64,000 nucleotides of DNA from Parasphingorhabdus sp. (lineage in GTDB: Bacteria; Pseudomonadota; Alphaproteobacteria; Sphingomonadales; Sphingomonadaceae). Of the stretch, positions 37,410-47,618 are shown in pieces. Position 1 is the first letter of the stretch. Each line of letters starts with the position of its first letter. The notes under the pieces were generated by a model. It saw only the letters and a list, made by a program, of their open reading frames with translations. It was not told the origin of the DNA and made no database searches. Made by a program: the position numbers and the translations under genes. Location: the NCBI GenBank assembly GCA_030373505.1, contig JAUCYS010000002.1:1-64000 (forward strand). Reading direction: 5' to 3'.

Positions 37410-38642
37410 CTAGACCAGCTCGCCCCTGAGCAGTTTCGGCAGGTCGCCCGTTTCGCCCTTGGCCTCGGCCATGAACTGCGCCTTGAGCGGCGGGATTCGC
37501 TGGACAAGGCCAATGCCCATGCGCCGGATTTTGGAAGAGGCCTCTCCCGGCAGGCCGAACAGGCGAGTCAGCAGATCGGTCGCGGCAGAGACCATCATAT
37601 TGTCGAGGCTGCGCCAGCGGTCATAACGAGCGAGTATCTGGGCGTCGCCGAGATCGAGGCCGGTGCGCGCGCCCTCGACCAGACATTCGGTCAGCGCCGC
37701 CACGTCGCGCAGGCCGAGATTGAGCCCCTGCCCGGCGATCGGATGGATGCCGTGACCGGCATCGCCGATCAGCACCAGCCGCTGTGCGGTCAGATGCGAG
37801 CTGTGGTGAAAGCCCAGCGGATAGGTCGCGCGGTCGGTGAGCAGCTCGATTGCGCCCAGAAAACCGCCGGTCTTCTTGCCCATTTCCGCAACAAACGCGC
37901 GCTTGTTGATTTTGGCAAAGGCGGGACCGTCCTTGCGGGACACGGTCCATACCACCGCCGAGCGGTGCCTGCCGTCCTCATCATCCAGCATCGGCAGGAG
38001 AGCGAACGGACCGGGCGGAAAGAACAGCTCATAGGCGGTGTTGCCGTGCGGCTTTTCGTGGGCGATCTTGCAGACAATCGCGCTGTGGTCATATTGCCAG
38101 TGCGCCATGATGATCCCCGCTTCCTCGCGCATCCGGCTGCCGCGGCCGTCGGCGGCGACCAGCAGCGGCGCGGACAGCTGCTCGCCATTTTCGAGCGTGA
38201 CATCGACCCGGTGGACGCCGCGGTCACAGGAAGCGACCTGCGTCGACAGGTGCAGGCTGATCGCATCGTGCGCCTGAACCGCCTCGAACAGAAGCCGGCG
38301 AAGCACGGCATTTTCGACCATGATCCCCATCGGGCCCTCGCCCTCGCCGGGCACAAAGTCGAGCGTGCCCGGTTTCAGCCCGTCATTGACCAGGATCTTT
38401 TCGATATCGCAGCCTTCCGGCCGCAGCTTTTCGGCCAGGCCGATCGCATCGAACATCTTCCAGCTGGCGCTGTTGATCGCGGATACCCGGGCATCATTTT
38501 GCGGATTGGTCAGATCGTCCGGGTCGGCCCGGTCGATAACCGCCACCTGAAGACCATGAGCTGCCAGCGTAAGCGCCTGGGTCAGGCCGATCATGCCCCC
38601 TCCCAATATGATGATATCGCTGTTCCGAGAATCAATACCCAT
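37410..38642 (-). CDS. UbiH/COQ6-family FAD-dependent monooxygenase
   Basis: 410 residues from the ATG at 38642 (AAGGCGGTCTTC upstream); the track start is 11 codons too early. FAD-binding GGGMIGLTQALTLA (GxGxxG), the second motif PLLVAADGRGSRMR, and the diagnostic VLIGDAGHGIHPIAGQGLNLGLRD are those of ubiquinone-ring hydroxylases UbiH/UbiF/UbiI/UbiL. It probably hydroxylates an intermediate of ubiquinone synthesis at the inner membrane; which ring position cannot be told. A COQ9 gene lies 9 kb away. Confidence 0.92.
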   Translation of the reverse strand: MGIDSRNSDIIILGGGMIGLTQALTLAAHGLQVAVIDRADPDDLTNPQNDARVSAINSASWKMFDAIGLAEKLRPEGCDIEKILVNDGLKPGTLDFVPGEGEGPMGIMVENAVLRRLLFEAVQAHDAISLHLSTQVASCDRGVHRVDVTLENGEQLSAPLLVAADGRGSRMREEAGIIMAHWQYDHSAIVCKIAHEKPHGNTAYELFFPPGPFALLPMLDDEDGRHRSAVVWTVSRKDGPAFAKINKRAFVAEMGKKTGGFLGAIELLTDRATYPLGFHHSSHLTAQRLVLIGDAGHGIHPIAGQGLNLGLRDVAALTECLVEGARTGLDLGDAQILARYDRWRSLDNMMVSAATDLLTRLFGLPGEASSKIRRMGIGLVQRIPPLKAQFMAEAKGETGDLPKLLRGELV

Positions 38643-38777
38643 GAAGACCGCCTTTCCGAGCCGCAAATCTATCAACTAGTTAGGCATCGGCGGCGGTGAA
38701 GGAAAGGCAAATCCGGTAAAATAACGCCAAGAAACTTGACGGCGAGTCCCGGATTCGCGCAAAGGAGCGGATAGTTA

Positions 38778-41126
38778 ATGCGCGCCTGCGGCTGGGGTGA
38801 CGCACGGGAGTATATGATGGCGCAAAAAGCCAATGAAGCGAACTGGCGCGAGATCATGCGCCTCAGCCTGCTGCGCAGCGGGGCCCTGATCGGGGCCATC
38901 GCGATCTTTCTGGCGACCATATTCCTGTTGCTGGCACTGGCCAGCTATTCGCCCAGCGATCCGTCGTTCAGCACCTCCGCTGGCAGCGTCGACCATAATT
39001 GGATGGGGATTTTCGGATCCTATCTGTCCGACCTGCTGCTGCTGCTGATCGGTCTCCCCGTCGTGCTGTTCCTGCCACTGCTGCTGCTGCTGGCGAACCG
39101 GCTGTGGCGCGATATTCCGCAGCCCGGCTGGAAGCAGCAGCTGCTCTGGTGCCTGCTCGCCGCGTTGCTGGTCGGTACCGGTCTCGCCCTGTGGTTCCCG
39201 GAACCGCAGATGGAATTGCCCTCCGGTCTGGGCGGGCTTGCCAGCATGCTGCTGGCCAATGGTATCAGTGCCGGCCTCACCGCCGTGTCTGCGAGCTGGA
39301 GCGGCCTGATTTCCGGTATATTGATCGCGCTGACGCTGACCGCCGGCCTCACGCTCGGCTATTTCAGCCTGCGGCTCGACAAGCCGCTGTTCTCCGGCGC
39401 GTCCTTCAAGCTGCCCGAGGTCAAAAGCCCATTCGCCCAGAAAGACGACGATCTGGTGATTGAGCCGGAACGGGCCAGCAAGGCCAAGGCCAAGCCGGAG
39501 CCCGCTCCCCGCAAATCGGTACAGCCCGACAACCGGCCACCGCCGGAGATCAGCGACCGGGCGCTGCCGCCGAAGAAAGCCGGTGTCAGCAAGGCCAAAC
39601 AGGGCGATTTCTTCGGGCCCTATGTGCTGCCGCCGCTCGACCTGCTGACCCCAGCGCCCGAGCAGAACAACAATGTGATCGACAAGGCCGGGCTGGAGCG
39701 CAACGCGCGGCTGCTGGAATCGGTGCTCGACGATTTTCACGTCAAGGGCACGATCAACGCGGTCCGCCCGGGCCCTGTGGTTACCATGTACGAGCTGGAA
39801 CCGGCGCCGGGCATCAAGGCAAGCCGCGTCATCCAGCTGGCCGAGGATATCGCCCGCAACATGTCGGCGCTGTCGGCCCGCGTCGCTGCCATTCCCGGCC
39901 GCACCGTGATGGGCATCGAACTGCCCAACGCCAATCGCGAGATGGTGGTGCTGCACGAGATGGTCGGCAGCGACAGTTTCGCCGAACAGACCGGCAAGCT
40001 GCCGATCATCCTGGGCAAGAATATCTCCGGCGATCCGGTGATCGCCGATCTCGCGCCGATGCCGCATCTGCTGGTCGCGGGCACCACCGGTTCGGGTAAA
40101 TCGGTCGGCCTGAACTGCATGATCCTGTCTTTGCTCTACCGGCTGACGCCCGACGAGTGCAAGATGATCATGATCGATCCGAAGATGCTGGAACTCAGCA
40201 CCTATGACGATATTCCGCATCTCTTGTCGCCGGTGGTGACCGAGCCGGCCAAAGCGATCCGGGCGCTGAAATGGGCGGTCGAGCAGATGGAAGAGCGCTA
40301 CCGGATGATGTCCTCGCTGTCCGTGCGCAATCTTGCCAATTATAACGAGAAGGTTAAGGCCGCCAAGGCAAAGGGCCAGCCGCTCGGACGCCGGGTGCAG
40401 ACCGGCTATGACCCCGAAACCTCGCGTCCGATCTACGAGGAAGAGCAGCTCGATTATGAAGTGCTGCCGCAGATCGTGATCATCGTCGACGAGCTGGCTG
40501 ACCTGATGATGACGGCGGGCAAGGAAGTCGAATTCCTGATCCAGCGGCTGGCGCAAAAGGCGCGCGCCGCGGGCATCCATCTGATCATGGCGACGCAGCG
40601 GCCATCGGTCGACGTCATCACCGGCGTGATCAAGGCCAACCTGCCGACGCGGATCAGCTTCCATGTTACCTCCAAGATCGATTCCCGGACCATCCTTGGC
40701 GAACAGGGAGCGGAACAGCTGCTCGGCAAGGGCGACATGCTGTATATGCCGGGCGGCAAGCAGCTGACCCGTGTGCACGGGCCCTTTGTCTCCGATGACG
40801 AAGTGCGCAGGGTCGCCGACCACTGGCGCTCGCAGGGACAGCCGGACTATATTCAGGCGGTCACCGAGGAACCGGAGGACGGCAGCTTTGCGCTGGACGG
40901 CGCGGACCTGAGCGACAGCAAGGAAGACCGGCAATATACGCAGGCCTGCCAGATCGTCTTTGAAAGCCAGAAGGTTTCGACCAGCTGGCTGCAGCGGCAG
41001 CTCCGGATCGGCTATAACACCGCCGCCCGGATCATCGACCGGATGGAGGAGGACGGGTTCATCACCCCGCCCAACCATATCGGCCGCCGGGAAGTGCTGC
41101 GCGACCAGCATGGCGAACCGCTCTAG
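38778..41126 (+). CDS. ftsK: DNA translocase FtsK
   Basis: 782 residues. Four N-terminal membrane helices (about 35-200) hold it at the septum, followed by a short Lys/Pro/Ala-rich linker (230-280). The motor has alpha and beta RecA-like parts: Walker A GTTGSGKSVG near residue 432, Walker B IVIIVDELADLMM near 564, and ATQRPSVDVITG. The C-terminal gamma winged helix (YTQACQIVFESQKVSTSWLQRQL) recognises KOPS and activates XerCD. It moves chromosome ends apart during division. AAAGGAG precedes the ATG at 38778, but the ATG at 38817 (MAQKANE, with GGGAG) fits homologues better and is possible. Confidence 0.96.
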   Translation: MRACGWGDAREYMMAQKANEANWREIMRLSLLRSGALIGAIAIFLATIFLLLALASYSPSDPSFSTSAGSVDHNWMGIFGSYLSDLLLLLIGLPVVLFLPLLLLLANRLWRDIPQPGWKQQLLWCLLAALLVGTGLALWFPEPQMELPSGLGGLASMLLANGISAGLTAVSASWSGLISGILIALTLTAGLTLGYFSLRLDKPLFSGASFKLPEVKSPFAQKDDDLVIEPERASKAKAKPEPAPRKSVQPDNRPPPEISDRALPPKKAGVSKAKQGDFFGPYVLPPLDLLTPAPEQNNNVIDKAGLERNARLLESVLDDFHVKGTINAVRPGPVVTMYELEPAPGIKASRVIQLAEDIARNMSALSARVAAIPGRTVMGIELPNANREMVVLHEMVGSDSFAEQTGKLPIILGKNISGDPVIADLAPMPHLLVAGTTGSGKSVGLNCMILSLLYRLTPDECKMIMIDPKMLELSTYDDIPHLLSPVVTEPAKAIRALKWAVEQMEERYRMMSSLSVRNLANYNEKVKAAKAKGQPLGRRVQTGYDPETSRPIYEEEQLDYEVLPQIVIIVDELADLMMTAGKEVEFLIQRLAQKARAAGIHLIMATQRPSVDVITGVIKANLPTRISFHVTSKIDSRTILGEQGAEQLLGKGDMLYMPGGKQLTRVHGPFVSDDEVRRVADHWRSQGQPDYIQAVTEEPEDGSFALDGADLSDSKEDRQYTQACQIVFESQKVSTSWLQRQLRIGYNTAARIIDRMEEDGFITPPNHIGRREVLRDQHGEPL

Positions 41127-41220
41127 CGGCGAAATCTCGCGGCTTTCCTGACAGAGTGATTAAGCCATCATTCAATCGCCACCGTCTAGGCGGGCGTCTA
41201 GTTAATCTGGAGTTTTATTA

Positions 41221-41850
41221 ATGTTGAAATATGGTTTCGCCCTGATCGCTGCACCGCTGGCCCTGACCGCCAGCCTGCCTGCCACTGCACAGCAAAGTCC
41301 GACCGACAGCCTGTCGAAAATCTCGAACCATTTGCGGTCGATGTCGACGATGACCGCGAATTTCACCCAGACCGATCGCAGCGGCCAGATGCTGACCGGC
41401 AAGCTCACCATCAAGCAGCCCGGCAAGATCCGCTTTGAATATCAGAAAGATGCCAATCTGCTGATCGTCGGGGACGGCAAGGCGCTGACGCTGATCGACT
41501 ATGATGTGAACCAGGTCCAGCGCTGGCCGATCAGCAACAGCCCGCTGTCGGCTCTGCTCAATCCGGAGCGCGACCTGTCCAAATATGGCAAGATCATTCC
41601 GACTCGCAATCCGGCGGTGCTGAGCGTCGAGGTCAGCGATCCGAAGCGGCCCGAATATGGCGTGATCACGATGGTTTTCACCAAGAAACCCGGCGCGCCC
41701 GGCGGGCTGAGCCTCGACGGCTGGGTTTCGCTCGATTCGAAAAACAATCGCACATCGATCCGGCTTTCGAACCAGAAATTTGGCGCGCAGGTGTCGAACA
41801 GCACCTTCAACTGGGATGATCCGCGGCGGAAAAGTCGCGGCAAGCGGTGA
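41221..41850 (+). CDS. lolA: Outer-membrane lipoprotein carrier protein LolA
   Basis: 209 residues with a signal peptide (MLKYGFALIAAPLALTASLPATA). The LolA fold shows at MSTMTANFTQTDRSGQMLTGKLTIKQPGKIRFEY (blocks), then VGDGKALTLIDYD and GWVSLDSKNNRTSIRLSN. LolA takes lipoproteins from LolCDE in the inner membrane and carries them across the periplasm. The order ftsK-lolA is common in alphaproteobacteria. The window encodes several lipoproteins that depend on it. Confidence 0.94.
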   Translation: MLKYGFALIAAPLALTASLPATAQQSPTDSLSKISNHLRSMSTMTANFTQTDRSGQMLTGKLTIKQPGKIRFEYQKDANLLIVGDGKALTLIDYDVNQVQRWPISNSPLSALLNPERDLSKYGKIIPTRNPAVLSVEVSDPKRPEYGVITMVFTKKPGAPGGLSLDGWVSLDSKNNRTSIRLSNQKFGAQVSNSTFNWDDPRRKSRGKR

Positions 41851-41939
41851 ACCGAGACAGGGCGCCGATCAGCAGAACGCGATATAGTTTCCGTTCATAT
41901 TCCCGACAGAAACGCGGGACTATAACCAAATACAGGATG

Positions 41940-42063
41940 AAGAAAGGCAGTCAGGTTTTCCCCCTGTTACCTGACACAACAAGTTCTTTCTCATCTTTTG
42001 CGTGACGAACGCGAGTTAGCCCCCACCTCCCAAATGCCCCCGGAGGTGGGGGTTTTTCTTTTT
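41940..42063 (+). ncRNA. Candidate small RNA or structured lolA 3' region
   Basis: Between lolA and xth, 288 bp hold no ORF but two plus-strand hairpins. The first is GTCAGGT-N12-ACCTGAC (41951-41976) with a C-rich loop, and the second is the strong terminator at 42020-42063, with a U-rich stretch (TTCTTTCTCATCTTTT) between them. That is a typical small-RNA layout, and the terminator stem/loop carries ACCTCCC and CCCCC that could pair with ribosome-binding sites. No clear promoter was found, so a processed or attenuated lolA 3' UTR is equally possible. No homologue recognised. Confidence 0.35.
42020..42063 (+). terminator. Strong rho-independent terminator
   Basis: CCCCCACCTCC, an 11-base loop, GGAGGTGGGGG, then TTTTTCTTTTT. 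A perfect 11-bp GC-rich stem and a clear T-tract on the plus strand. It ends lolA transcription or the candidate small RNA before xth. Confidence 0.92.
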
Positions 42064-42138
42064 CCGGCGAGAATTTTCCCCACCGCGCCCTTTGCTTTGG
42101 GCTTGGGTTTCTCTGCATGCGTGGCTATCAGACTCGCC

Positions 42139-42933
42139 ATGAGTGATAGCCTTAAAATCGTCAGCTGGAATATCAACAGCATCCGCGCCCGTCTCGACAT
42201 CGTCGAACGCTTCCTGACCGAGGAAGCGCCGGACATATTGTGCCTGCAGGAAACCAAGGTCCGCAATGAACAATTTCCCGAAGGGATGTTCCGGCGGCTT
42301 GGCTATAATCACATGATCCTGAACGGCCAGCCGATGCACCATGGCGTTGCGATCATCAGCCGGGTGCCGCTGCACAAGGACGAACGGTTTGACTGGCAGG
42401 ACAATGGCGAGGCCCGGCATGTCGGCGCGGTGCTGCAAAATGGCGTGCGGATCGAGAATGTCTATATTCCCGCCGGCGGCGAGATTCCGGATCGCGAGCT
42501 CAATCCGAAATTTGGCCAGAAGCTCGATTTCTTTGGCCGGATGACCGAATGGTCGAAGAATCTTAAGGAACCAACGATCCTGATGGGCGACTTCAACGTC
42601 GCGCCGCTCGAATCCGACGTCTGGAGCCACAAGGCGCTGATCAAGGTGGTCAGCCATACGCAGATCGAGATCGACCATCTCTACGCGATGCGCGATGCGC
42701 ACGGCTGGGTGGATGTCGGCCGCAAGCTGATTCCCGATCCCGAGCGGCTGTTTACCTGGTGGAGCTATCGCGCCAAGGACTGGCGTCTGTCCGACAAGGG
42801 ACGGCGGCTCGACCATGTCTGGGTCAGCCCGGAACTGGCGGACAAGGCGAAGAGCCATGTCGTGCTGGAGGATGCCCGCAGCTGGGGCAAGCCGTCGGAT
42901 CATGCGCCATTGATCACGGAATTCGAATTTTGA
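42139..42933 (+). CDS. xthA: Exodeoxyribonuclease III / AP endonuclease
   Basis: 264 residues from the ATG at 42139; the 47 upstream track codons run through the terminator and are not coding. Motifs: [20 protein letters not shown] with the metal-binding Glu, [10 protein letters not shown] (Asn and Asp of the active site), RLDHVWVS and the catalytic ending [12 protein letters not shown]. It cuts DNA at abasic sites and degrades 3' ends in base-excision repair. The stop overlaps the TTG start of ribA by four bases, so the two are coupled. Confidence 0.95.
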   Translation: MSDSLKIVSWNINSIRARLDIVERFLTEEAPDILCLQETKVRNEQFPEGMFRRLGYNHMILNGQPMHHGVAIISRVPLHKDERFDWQDNGEARHVGAVLQNGVRIENVYIPAGGEIPDRELNPKFGQKLDFFGRMTEWSKNLKEPTILMGDFNVAPLESDVWSHKALIKVVSHTQIEIDHLYAMRDAHGWVDVGRKLIPDPERLFTWWSYRAKDWRLSDKGRRLDHVWVSPELADKAKSHVVLEDARSWGKPSDHAPLITEFEF

Positions 42934-44027
42934 ACGCAGCGCCTCATGACGGGGGCCGTACGGTAGGTGAGGCCGACAAGGCAGCGGCGCGCCGCGCGGC
43001 CCGCGCGATCGATGCGCTGCGCCGGGGCTGGCCGATCGGCGTCGAGGCGAGCGGCGAGCGGCTCCATCTGCTGCCGGTCGAGACCGGCGCGCTGGAACAA
43101 GCCCTGCCCGCCTCCGGCAATGTGTCGCTGCTGATCTCGGCGAGCCGGGCCGATACGCTGAAACTGCTCAACCAGCGCGCTGCTGCCGACCCGACCCTGC
43201 CGATCCAGATCGGCTTGCCCGCGCCAGTGACCGCGGCAGAAATCATCACCATCGTCGATCCGGTGCTCGACATGCAATATCCGATGAAGGGCCCGTTTCA
43301 GAGCGAGCCGCTGAGCAATCCTGCGGCCGCCACGGCGGCGATGGAACTGGCGCGCCATGCGGCATTGCTGCCCGCCTTCCTGATCGTCGACGAGGCCGAG
43401 GATATGATCCGGGCGGAGGATGTCGCGGCCTATGCCGATTCCAGCGCGCTGACGATCAGCGCCCATGCCCGGCTGCCGGTCGCGGCCAATAGCGAGGCGC
43501 ATATCTACGGCTTTCGCAGCGATGCCGATGCCACCGATCATATCGCGCTGGTGGTGGGCAAGCGCGACGAGAGCACACCGGTGGTGCGGCTGCACAGCGA
43601 ATGTTTGACCGGCGATGTGCTGGGCAGCCTGAAATGCGACTGCGGCCCGCAGCTGCACGCCGCGCTCGACCAGATGGCCGAGGCCAGCTGGGGGGTTCTT
43701 CTCTACCTAAGGCAGGAAGGGCGCGGCATCGGGCTGATCAACAAGCTGCGCGCCTATGCCCTGCAGGATCAGGGCTTTGACACGGTCGATGCCAACCAGC
43801 GGCTCGGCTTTGCCATCGACGCGCGCGATTTCTCGACGGCCGCGCGGATGCTCGACCTGCTCAATGTCCCGAAGGTCCGGCTGATGACCAACAATCCGGA
43901 AAAAGTGGAAGGACTGGAAGCATGCGGCGTGATCGTGGAAGAGCGCCTGCCGGTGAAGATTGCGGCCAATCCGCACAATGAATTCTATCTGGATACGAAA
44001 AGGGACCGGACAGGGCACCAGTTGTAG
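42930..44027 (+). CDS. ribA: GTP cyclohydrolase II (RibA) with an extra N-terminal domain
   Basis: 365 residues from a TTG at 42930 that overlaps the xth stop (TTGA); GGAATTCGAATT precedes it. The C-terminal half is GTP cyclohydrolase [25 protein letters not shown] gives the zinc cysteines in blocks, then [32 protein letters not shown] and RLMTNNPEK. It opens GTP to the pyrimidine precursor of riboflavin. The N-terminal 160 residues resemble the DHBP synthase part of RibBA in position, but the acidic DxEDRE-type active site is not seen ([15 protein letters not shown] instead). It is probably not bifunctional. Confidence 0.92.
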   Translation: MNAAPHDGGRTVGEADKAAARRAARAIDALRRGWPIGVEASGERLHLLPVETGALEQALPASGNVSLLISASRADTLKLLNQRAAADPTLPIQIGLPAPVTAAEIITIVDPVLDMQYPMKGPFQSEPLSNPAAATAAMELARHAALLPAFLIVDEAEDMIRAEDVAAYADSSALTISAHARLPVAANSEAHIYGFRSDADATDHIALVVGKRDESTPVVRLHSECLTGDVLGSLKCDCGPQLHAALDQMAEASWGVLLYLRQEGRGIGLINKLRAYALQDQGFDTVDANQRLGFAIDARDFSTAARMLDLLNVPKVRLMTNNPEKVEGLEACGVIVEERLPVKIAANPHNEFYLDTKRDRTGHQL

Positions 44028-44030
44028 CAG

Positions 44031-44591
44031 TCATTCACGACCGATTCCCCGGCAGAACAGGTCGACCAGCAAGGTGACGCGGACTTGCGCCTCGTCGCCG
44101 GTCTCGGCATGTTCCAGAATTCCGTTGACCGACTGGATCAGAACGCTGGCGAGCTGTTCCGCCTGACCCTCGTCCCCGACGCGCCCCGCGATCAGTTCGG
44201 CGACAAGCGCGTGAAACCGGTCGTTCGCCGCCAGTATCACGCCTCCGCAGATCCGGTTTTTCTCGTTGATCAGTTCCCGTCCAAATTCCGACGCGTGCAG
44301 GAGCTCATAGACCCAGCCAACGCGCGCGTTGATCACGCTCGACAGGCGGTCTTCCCACCCGTTTTCCGCAGCAAAGGCTGCCATGACGTCATTATAGACG
44401 CGGGCGTTCATCCGCTCGCTGAGCGCTTTGAAGACGTCCTCCTTGTTGGAGAAATGCTTGTAGAGGGAGGTCCTGGAAATGCCTGCAGCCTCCGCTATGT
44501 CGGCCATGGCGGTTTTGGCAAAGCCGTGGCGATTGAACTGCTCCAGCGCCCCCTCGAGCAGTCGGTTTCTGGTGGATGAAGTGGAGATCAT
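44031..44591 (-). CDS. TetR-family transcriptional regulator
   Basis: 186 residues from the ATG at 44591; 124 upstream codons of the track belong to the opposite-strand gene. The N-terminal helix-turn-helix is STRNRLLEGALEQFNRHGFAKTAM, ADIAEAAGISRTSLYKHFSNKEDVF. The C-terminal ligand domain is not recognisable. It is divergent from the SRPBCC gene with a 41-bp gap, in which its operator must lie, so it probably represses both. No strong ribosome-binding site. Confidence 0.92.
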   Translation of the reverse strand: MISTSSTRNRLLEGALEQFNRHGFAKTAMADIAEAAGISRTSLYKHFSNKEDVFKALSERMNARVYNDVMAAFAAENGWEDRLSSVINARVGWVYELLHASEFGRELINEKNRICGGVILAANDRFHALVAELIAGRVGDEGQAEQLASVLIQSVNGILEHAETGDEAQVRVTLLVDLFCRGIGRE

Positions 44592-44632
44592 GGAAATATG
44601 TTTACAGAATGAACTATATATGTCAATAATGT

Positions 44633-45106
44633 ATGATGAACAAAAAGCCGAACCTGCTTCTGGCGGAGCACAAGCTGTTGATCGATTCACCCGTTGAGCG
44701 GGTGTTCGACTTCCTCGCCAATCACGAGAATTACGCCCGATGGTATCCGAACGTGCTGTCCGTTGTGTCCGGCAACCCGCTGCCGCACGGGCAGGTCGGA
44801 AAATTCTACGAGGAAGCCATCCGCCTACCAACCAGACGGGTTCAGAAAATCCGCATCGCGGTGGTCGAAAGCCGGCCGCCGGAACTGTTCGTGACCGAAG
44901 GGGAGTTTCCGCCGCTGCACCCGCGGATGGAGGTCCGTCTCTCGCCGCAGCCATCCGGCGCAACGCTGCTCCACTGGCAGTTCTTCAGCCGCAGCCAGTC
45001 CGCCATCGGTCGGCGGATGATCCCGCTGTTGCTCGGCAAGAACCTACTGCGCGACACCAGAACCGGCCTGGCGCGCATGAAATCTATGGTCGAGGACGAA
45101 CGCTAG
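44633..45106 (+). CDS. SRPBCC-family (START-like) protein
   Basis: 157 residues. SRPBCC beginning HKLLIDSPVERVFDFLANHENYARWYPNV is typical of polyketide-cyclase-like ligand-binding proteins, with GKFYEEAIRLPTRRVQKI and LLHWQFFSR as further beta strands of the helix-grip fold. There is no signal peptide. It probably binds a hydrophobic small molecule; the ligand is unknown. It is likely controlled by the divergent TetR regulator 41 bp away. The start may be either of two consecutive ATGs. Confidence 0.88.
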   Translation: MMNKKPNLLLAEHKLLIDSPVERVFDFLANHENYARWYPNVLSVVSGNPLPHGQVGKFYEEAIRLPTRRVQKIRIAVVESRPPELFVTEGEFPPLHPRMEVRLSPQPSGATLLHWQFFSRSQSAIGRRMIPLLLGKNLLRDTRTGLARMKSMVEDER

Positions 45107-45131
45107 GCACAGCGCCGCTGGCGCCATGAAA

Positions 45132-45165
45132 AACCGGCAGCGCCCACATGTGGACACTGCCGGTT
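45132..45165 (-). terminator. Rho-independent terminator of ssb
   Basis: AACCGGCAG...CTGCCGGTT, a perfect 9-bp stem with a 16-base loop that can pair further (CCACATGTGG). On the minus strand it is followed by TTTTTC, so it ends ssb transcription. On the plus strand it may also stop the SRPBCC transcript. Confidence 0.8.
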
Positions 45166-45193
45166 GCTGTTCGTTGAAACTTGGTTGTCGGCC

Positions 45194-45709
45194 CTAGAAC
45201 GGAACGTCGTCATCCAGATCGCTGTCAAAGGCGCCGCCGCCCTGGCCGCCGCCGGAGCCGCCGGTCTGACCCCAGCCGCCACCGCCACCGGAAGAACCGC
45301 CGCTCTGGCCGCCACCCCAGCCGTCGTTCGAGCCGCCGCCCTGACCGCCGCCGCCTGGCTTGCTGTCGAGCATTTCCATTTTCGCGTCAAAGCCCTGCAG
45401 CACGACATCGGTCGAATAGCGGTCATTGCCGGACTGGTCCTGCCATTTGCGGGTCTGCAGCTTGCCTTCGAGATAGACCTTGCTGCCCTTGCGCAGATAT
45501 TTTTCGGCGACGCCGGCGAGGCCCTCGTTATAGATCGAGATATTGTGCCACTCGGTCTTTTCCTTGCGCTCGCCGGTCTGCTTGTCCTTCCAGCTTTCCG
45601 AAGTCGCAACGCTGAAATTGCAGACCTTGCCGCCATTGGCAAAGGTGCGGACTTCCGGATCCTTGCCCAGATTGCCTACGATGATGACTTTGTTGATGCC
45701 GCCGGCCAT
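45194..45709 (-). CDS. ssb: Single-stranded DNA-binding protein
   Basis: 171 residues from the ATG at 45709 (GAGGAATTTGAA upstream); the track's first 65 codons are out. The OB-fold (1-115) contains [28 protein letters not shown] and [16 protein letters not shown] Gly/Gln-rich disordered linker follows, and the tip [10 protein letters not shown] is the acidic DDxPF tail through which SSB recruits repair and replication partners. It covers single-stranded DNA in replication, recombination and repair. Confidence 0.97.
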   Translation of the reverse strand: MAGGINKVIIVGNLGKDPEVRTFANGGKVCNFSVATSESWKDKQTGERKEKTEWHNISIYNEGLAGVAEKYLRKGSKVYLEGKLQTRKWQDQSGNDRYSTDVVLQGFDAKMEMLDSKPGGGGQGGGSNDGWGGGQSGGSSGGGGGWGQTGGSGGGQGGGAFDSDLDDDVPF

Positions 45710-45755
45710 TTCAAATTCCTCAAAAAATATACGTGAATATCGATTCTTGGGGACT

Positions 45756-47615
45756 CTATAGACCGAGGGCGACAGCACTCCAATATGTAATACCGGCAGC
45801 CGCATAGGCGAGCGAAAAAAGATAGATGACCATGAAGGCCGGCCATTTCCAGCCGTTGGTTTCGCGCCGGGTAACGGCGATCGTCGAGATGCATTGCGGC
45901 GCAAAAACGAACCAGGCGAGAAAGGCCAGAGCGGTCGGCAGCGACCAGCGACTCTGCAGCCGTTCGGTCAGCGATCGCGCTTCCGCCTCTTCATCCGTGG
46001 CATCGATCGCATAGGTGGTGGCCAGCGCAGCCACCGCCACTTCCCGCGCCGCCATGGCGGGGATCAGGGCGAGAGCGATATCGCGATTGAAACCGATCGG
46101 CTTGACGACGGGAGCGATGACATTGGCGATCCGCCCGGCGACGCTATAGTCGACCTGGCTCATCGCGCTGTCTTCCGGCACTTTCGGGAAGGTCAGCAGC
46201 AGCCAGAGAACCACGGTGGCGGCGAAGATGATCGTACCGGCGCGGCGCAGGAAGATCCAGGCGCGCTGCCACAGGCCGATCAATATATCCTTCATCAGCG
46301 GCAGCTGATATTTCGGCATTTCCATCAGGAAGCCGCTGTTCGGCCCCTTGGTTACGGTGCTGCGCAGCACCAGCGCGACGATCATCGCGCCGATGATGCC
46401 GAAGACATAGAGGCCGAACAGGACCAGACCCTGCAGACCAATGCCCGGGCCGACCGTGCGCGGCGGAATGAAGGCGCCGATGATGATCGCATAGACCGGC
46501 AGCCGCGCCGAACAGGTCATCAGCGGCGCCACCAGGATTGTCGTCAGCCGGTCTCTCGGGTCGGAAATGCTGCGCGTCGCCATGATCCCGGGAATGGCGC
46601 AGGCGAAGGAGGAGAGAAGCGGGATGAAGCTGCGTCCGGACAGGCCGACGCTGGCCATCATCCGGTCCATGATGAAGGCCGCACGGGTCATGTAGCCGCT
46701 GGCTTCAAGCAGCAGGATGAACAGGAACAGGATCAGAATCTGCGGCAGGAAGACGACGACCGATCCAACGCCGCCGATCGCGCCCTCGATGATGAAGTCG
46801 CGGAAGAACCCCCCAGGCATGTTCGTCTCGACTGCGGCGGCCACCCATTCGCTGGCATTTTCGATCATCTCGATCGGCGCTTCCGACCAGGCAAAGACCG
46901 CCTGGAACATGACAAACAGCACCGCGAACAGGATCAGCGGTCCGGCGAACGGGTGCAGGAACAGCGCGTCAGCCCGCTCCGACCAGCGGCGGCCGGCGGT
47001 TTCGGAAACGATCGCCAGTTTTGCGATCCGCTTGGCCTGCTTGCTCAGCCCGTGGCCGCGCTCCTTGGCGATCACCGCTTCGGCCTCGGGCCGCTCTTCC
47101 ACGAGCCGGCCCTCCACCGCTGCGGACAGATCCTCCAGACCGCGACGCCGCACGGCGACTGTCGGGATTACCGGCACGCCCAGCTCTTTCGCGAGCCGGG
47201 CCGGGTCCAGCGTCAGCCCGTCCCGTTCCGCCAGATCCATCATGTTGAGCGCGACCACGACCGGCTGGCCGAGCGCGATCACTTCCAGCGCAAAGCGCAG
47301 ATGATTGTCGAGATTGGCGGCATCAAGGACAAGAATGACGGCGTCGGGGCGGCGTTCGCCCTTCTGCAGTCCCATGATGACGCTGCGCGTCACTTCCTCG
47401 TCGGGGCTGGTCGGATCGAGGCTGTAGCTGCCCGGCAAGTCGACCAGTTCCGCAGGCCGGCCATCGGCAAAGGTGAAATGTCCGGATTTGCGCTCGACCG
47501 TCACGCCCGGATAATTGGCGATCTTCTGACGCGCGCCGGTAAGGGCATTGAACAGGGCGCTTTTGCCGGAATTGGGGTTGCCCGCAAGGACAATGAGAGG
47601 TGCGATTTCGGACAT
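45756..47615 (-). CDS. feoB: Ferrous iron transporter FeoB
   Basis: 619 residues, shorter than the 773 of E. coli but usual for alphaproteobacteria. The N-terminal G domain has [12 protein letters not shown] (G1), DLPGSYSL (G3) and LNMMD (G4); the GDI helices follow to about 230. The membrane part has two Gate domains ([29 protein letters not shown], and [17 protein letters not shown] with the conserved Cys) and ends in hydrophobic helices. It imports Fe2+ across the inner membrane. The true start is the ATG at 47615; the track's first codon is a TTG. It directly follows feoA. Confidence 0.96.
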   Translation of the reverse strand: MSEIAPLIVLAGNPNSGKSALFNALTGARQKIANYPGVTVERKSGHFTFADGRPAELVDLPGSYSLDPTSPDEEVTRSVIMGLQKGERRPDAVILVLDAANLDNHLRFALEVIALGQPVVVALNMMDLAERDGLTLDPARLAKELGVPVIPTVAVRRRGLEDLSAAVEGRLVEERPEAEAVIAKERGHGLSKQAKRIAKLAIVSETAGRRWSERADALFLHPFAGPLILFAVLFVMFQAVFAWSEAPIEMIENASEWVAAAVETNMPGGFFRDFIIEGAIGGVGSVVVFLPQILILFLFILLLEASGYMTRAAFIMDRMMASVGLSGRSFIPLLSSFACAIPGIMATRSISDPRDRLTTILVAPLMTCSARLPVYAIIIGAFIPPRTVGPGIGLQGLVLFGLYVFGIIGAMIVALVLRSTVTKGPNSGFLMEMPKYQLPLMKDILIGLWQRAWIFLRRAGTIIFAATVVLWLLLTFPKVPEDSAMSQVDYSVAGRIANVIAPVVKPIGFNRDIALALIPAMAAREVAVAALATTYAIDATDEEAEARSLTERLQSRWSLPTALAFLAWFVFAPQCISTIAVTRRETNGWKWPAFMVIYLFSLAYAAAGITYWSAVALGL

Positions 47616-47618
47616 CAA

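Noticed and set aside
38775-41111. 778-residue minus-strand ORF opposite ftsK
   Set aside because: His/Arg/Gln-rich composition typical of antisense reading of high-GC genes; ftsK is unmistakable on the plus strand.
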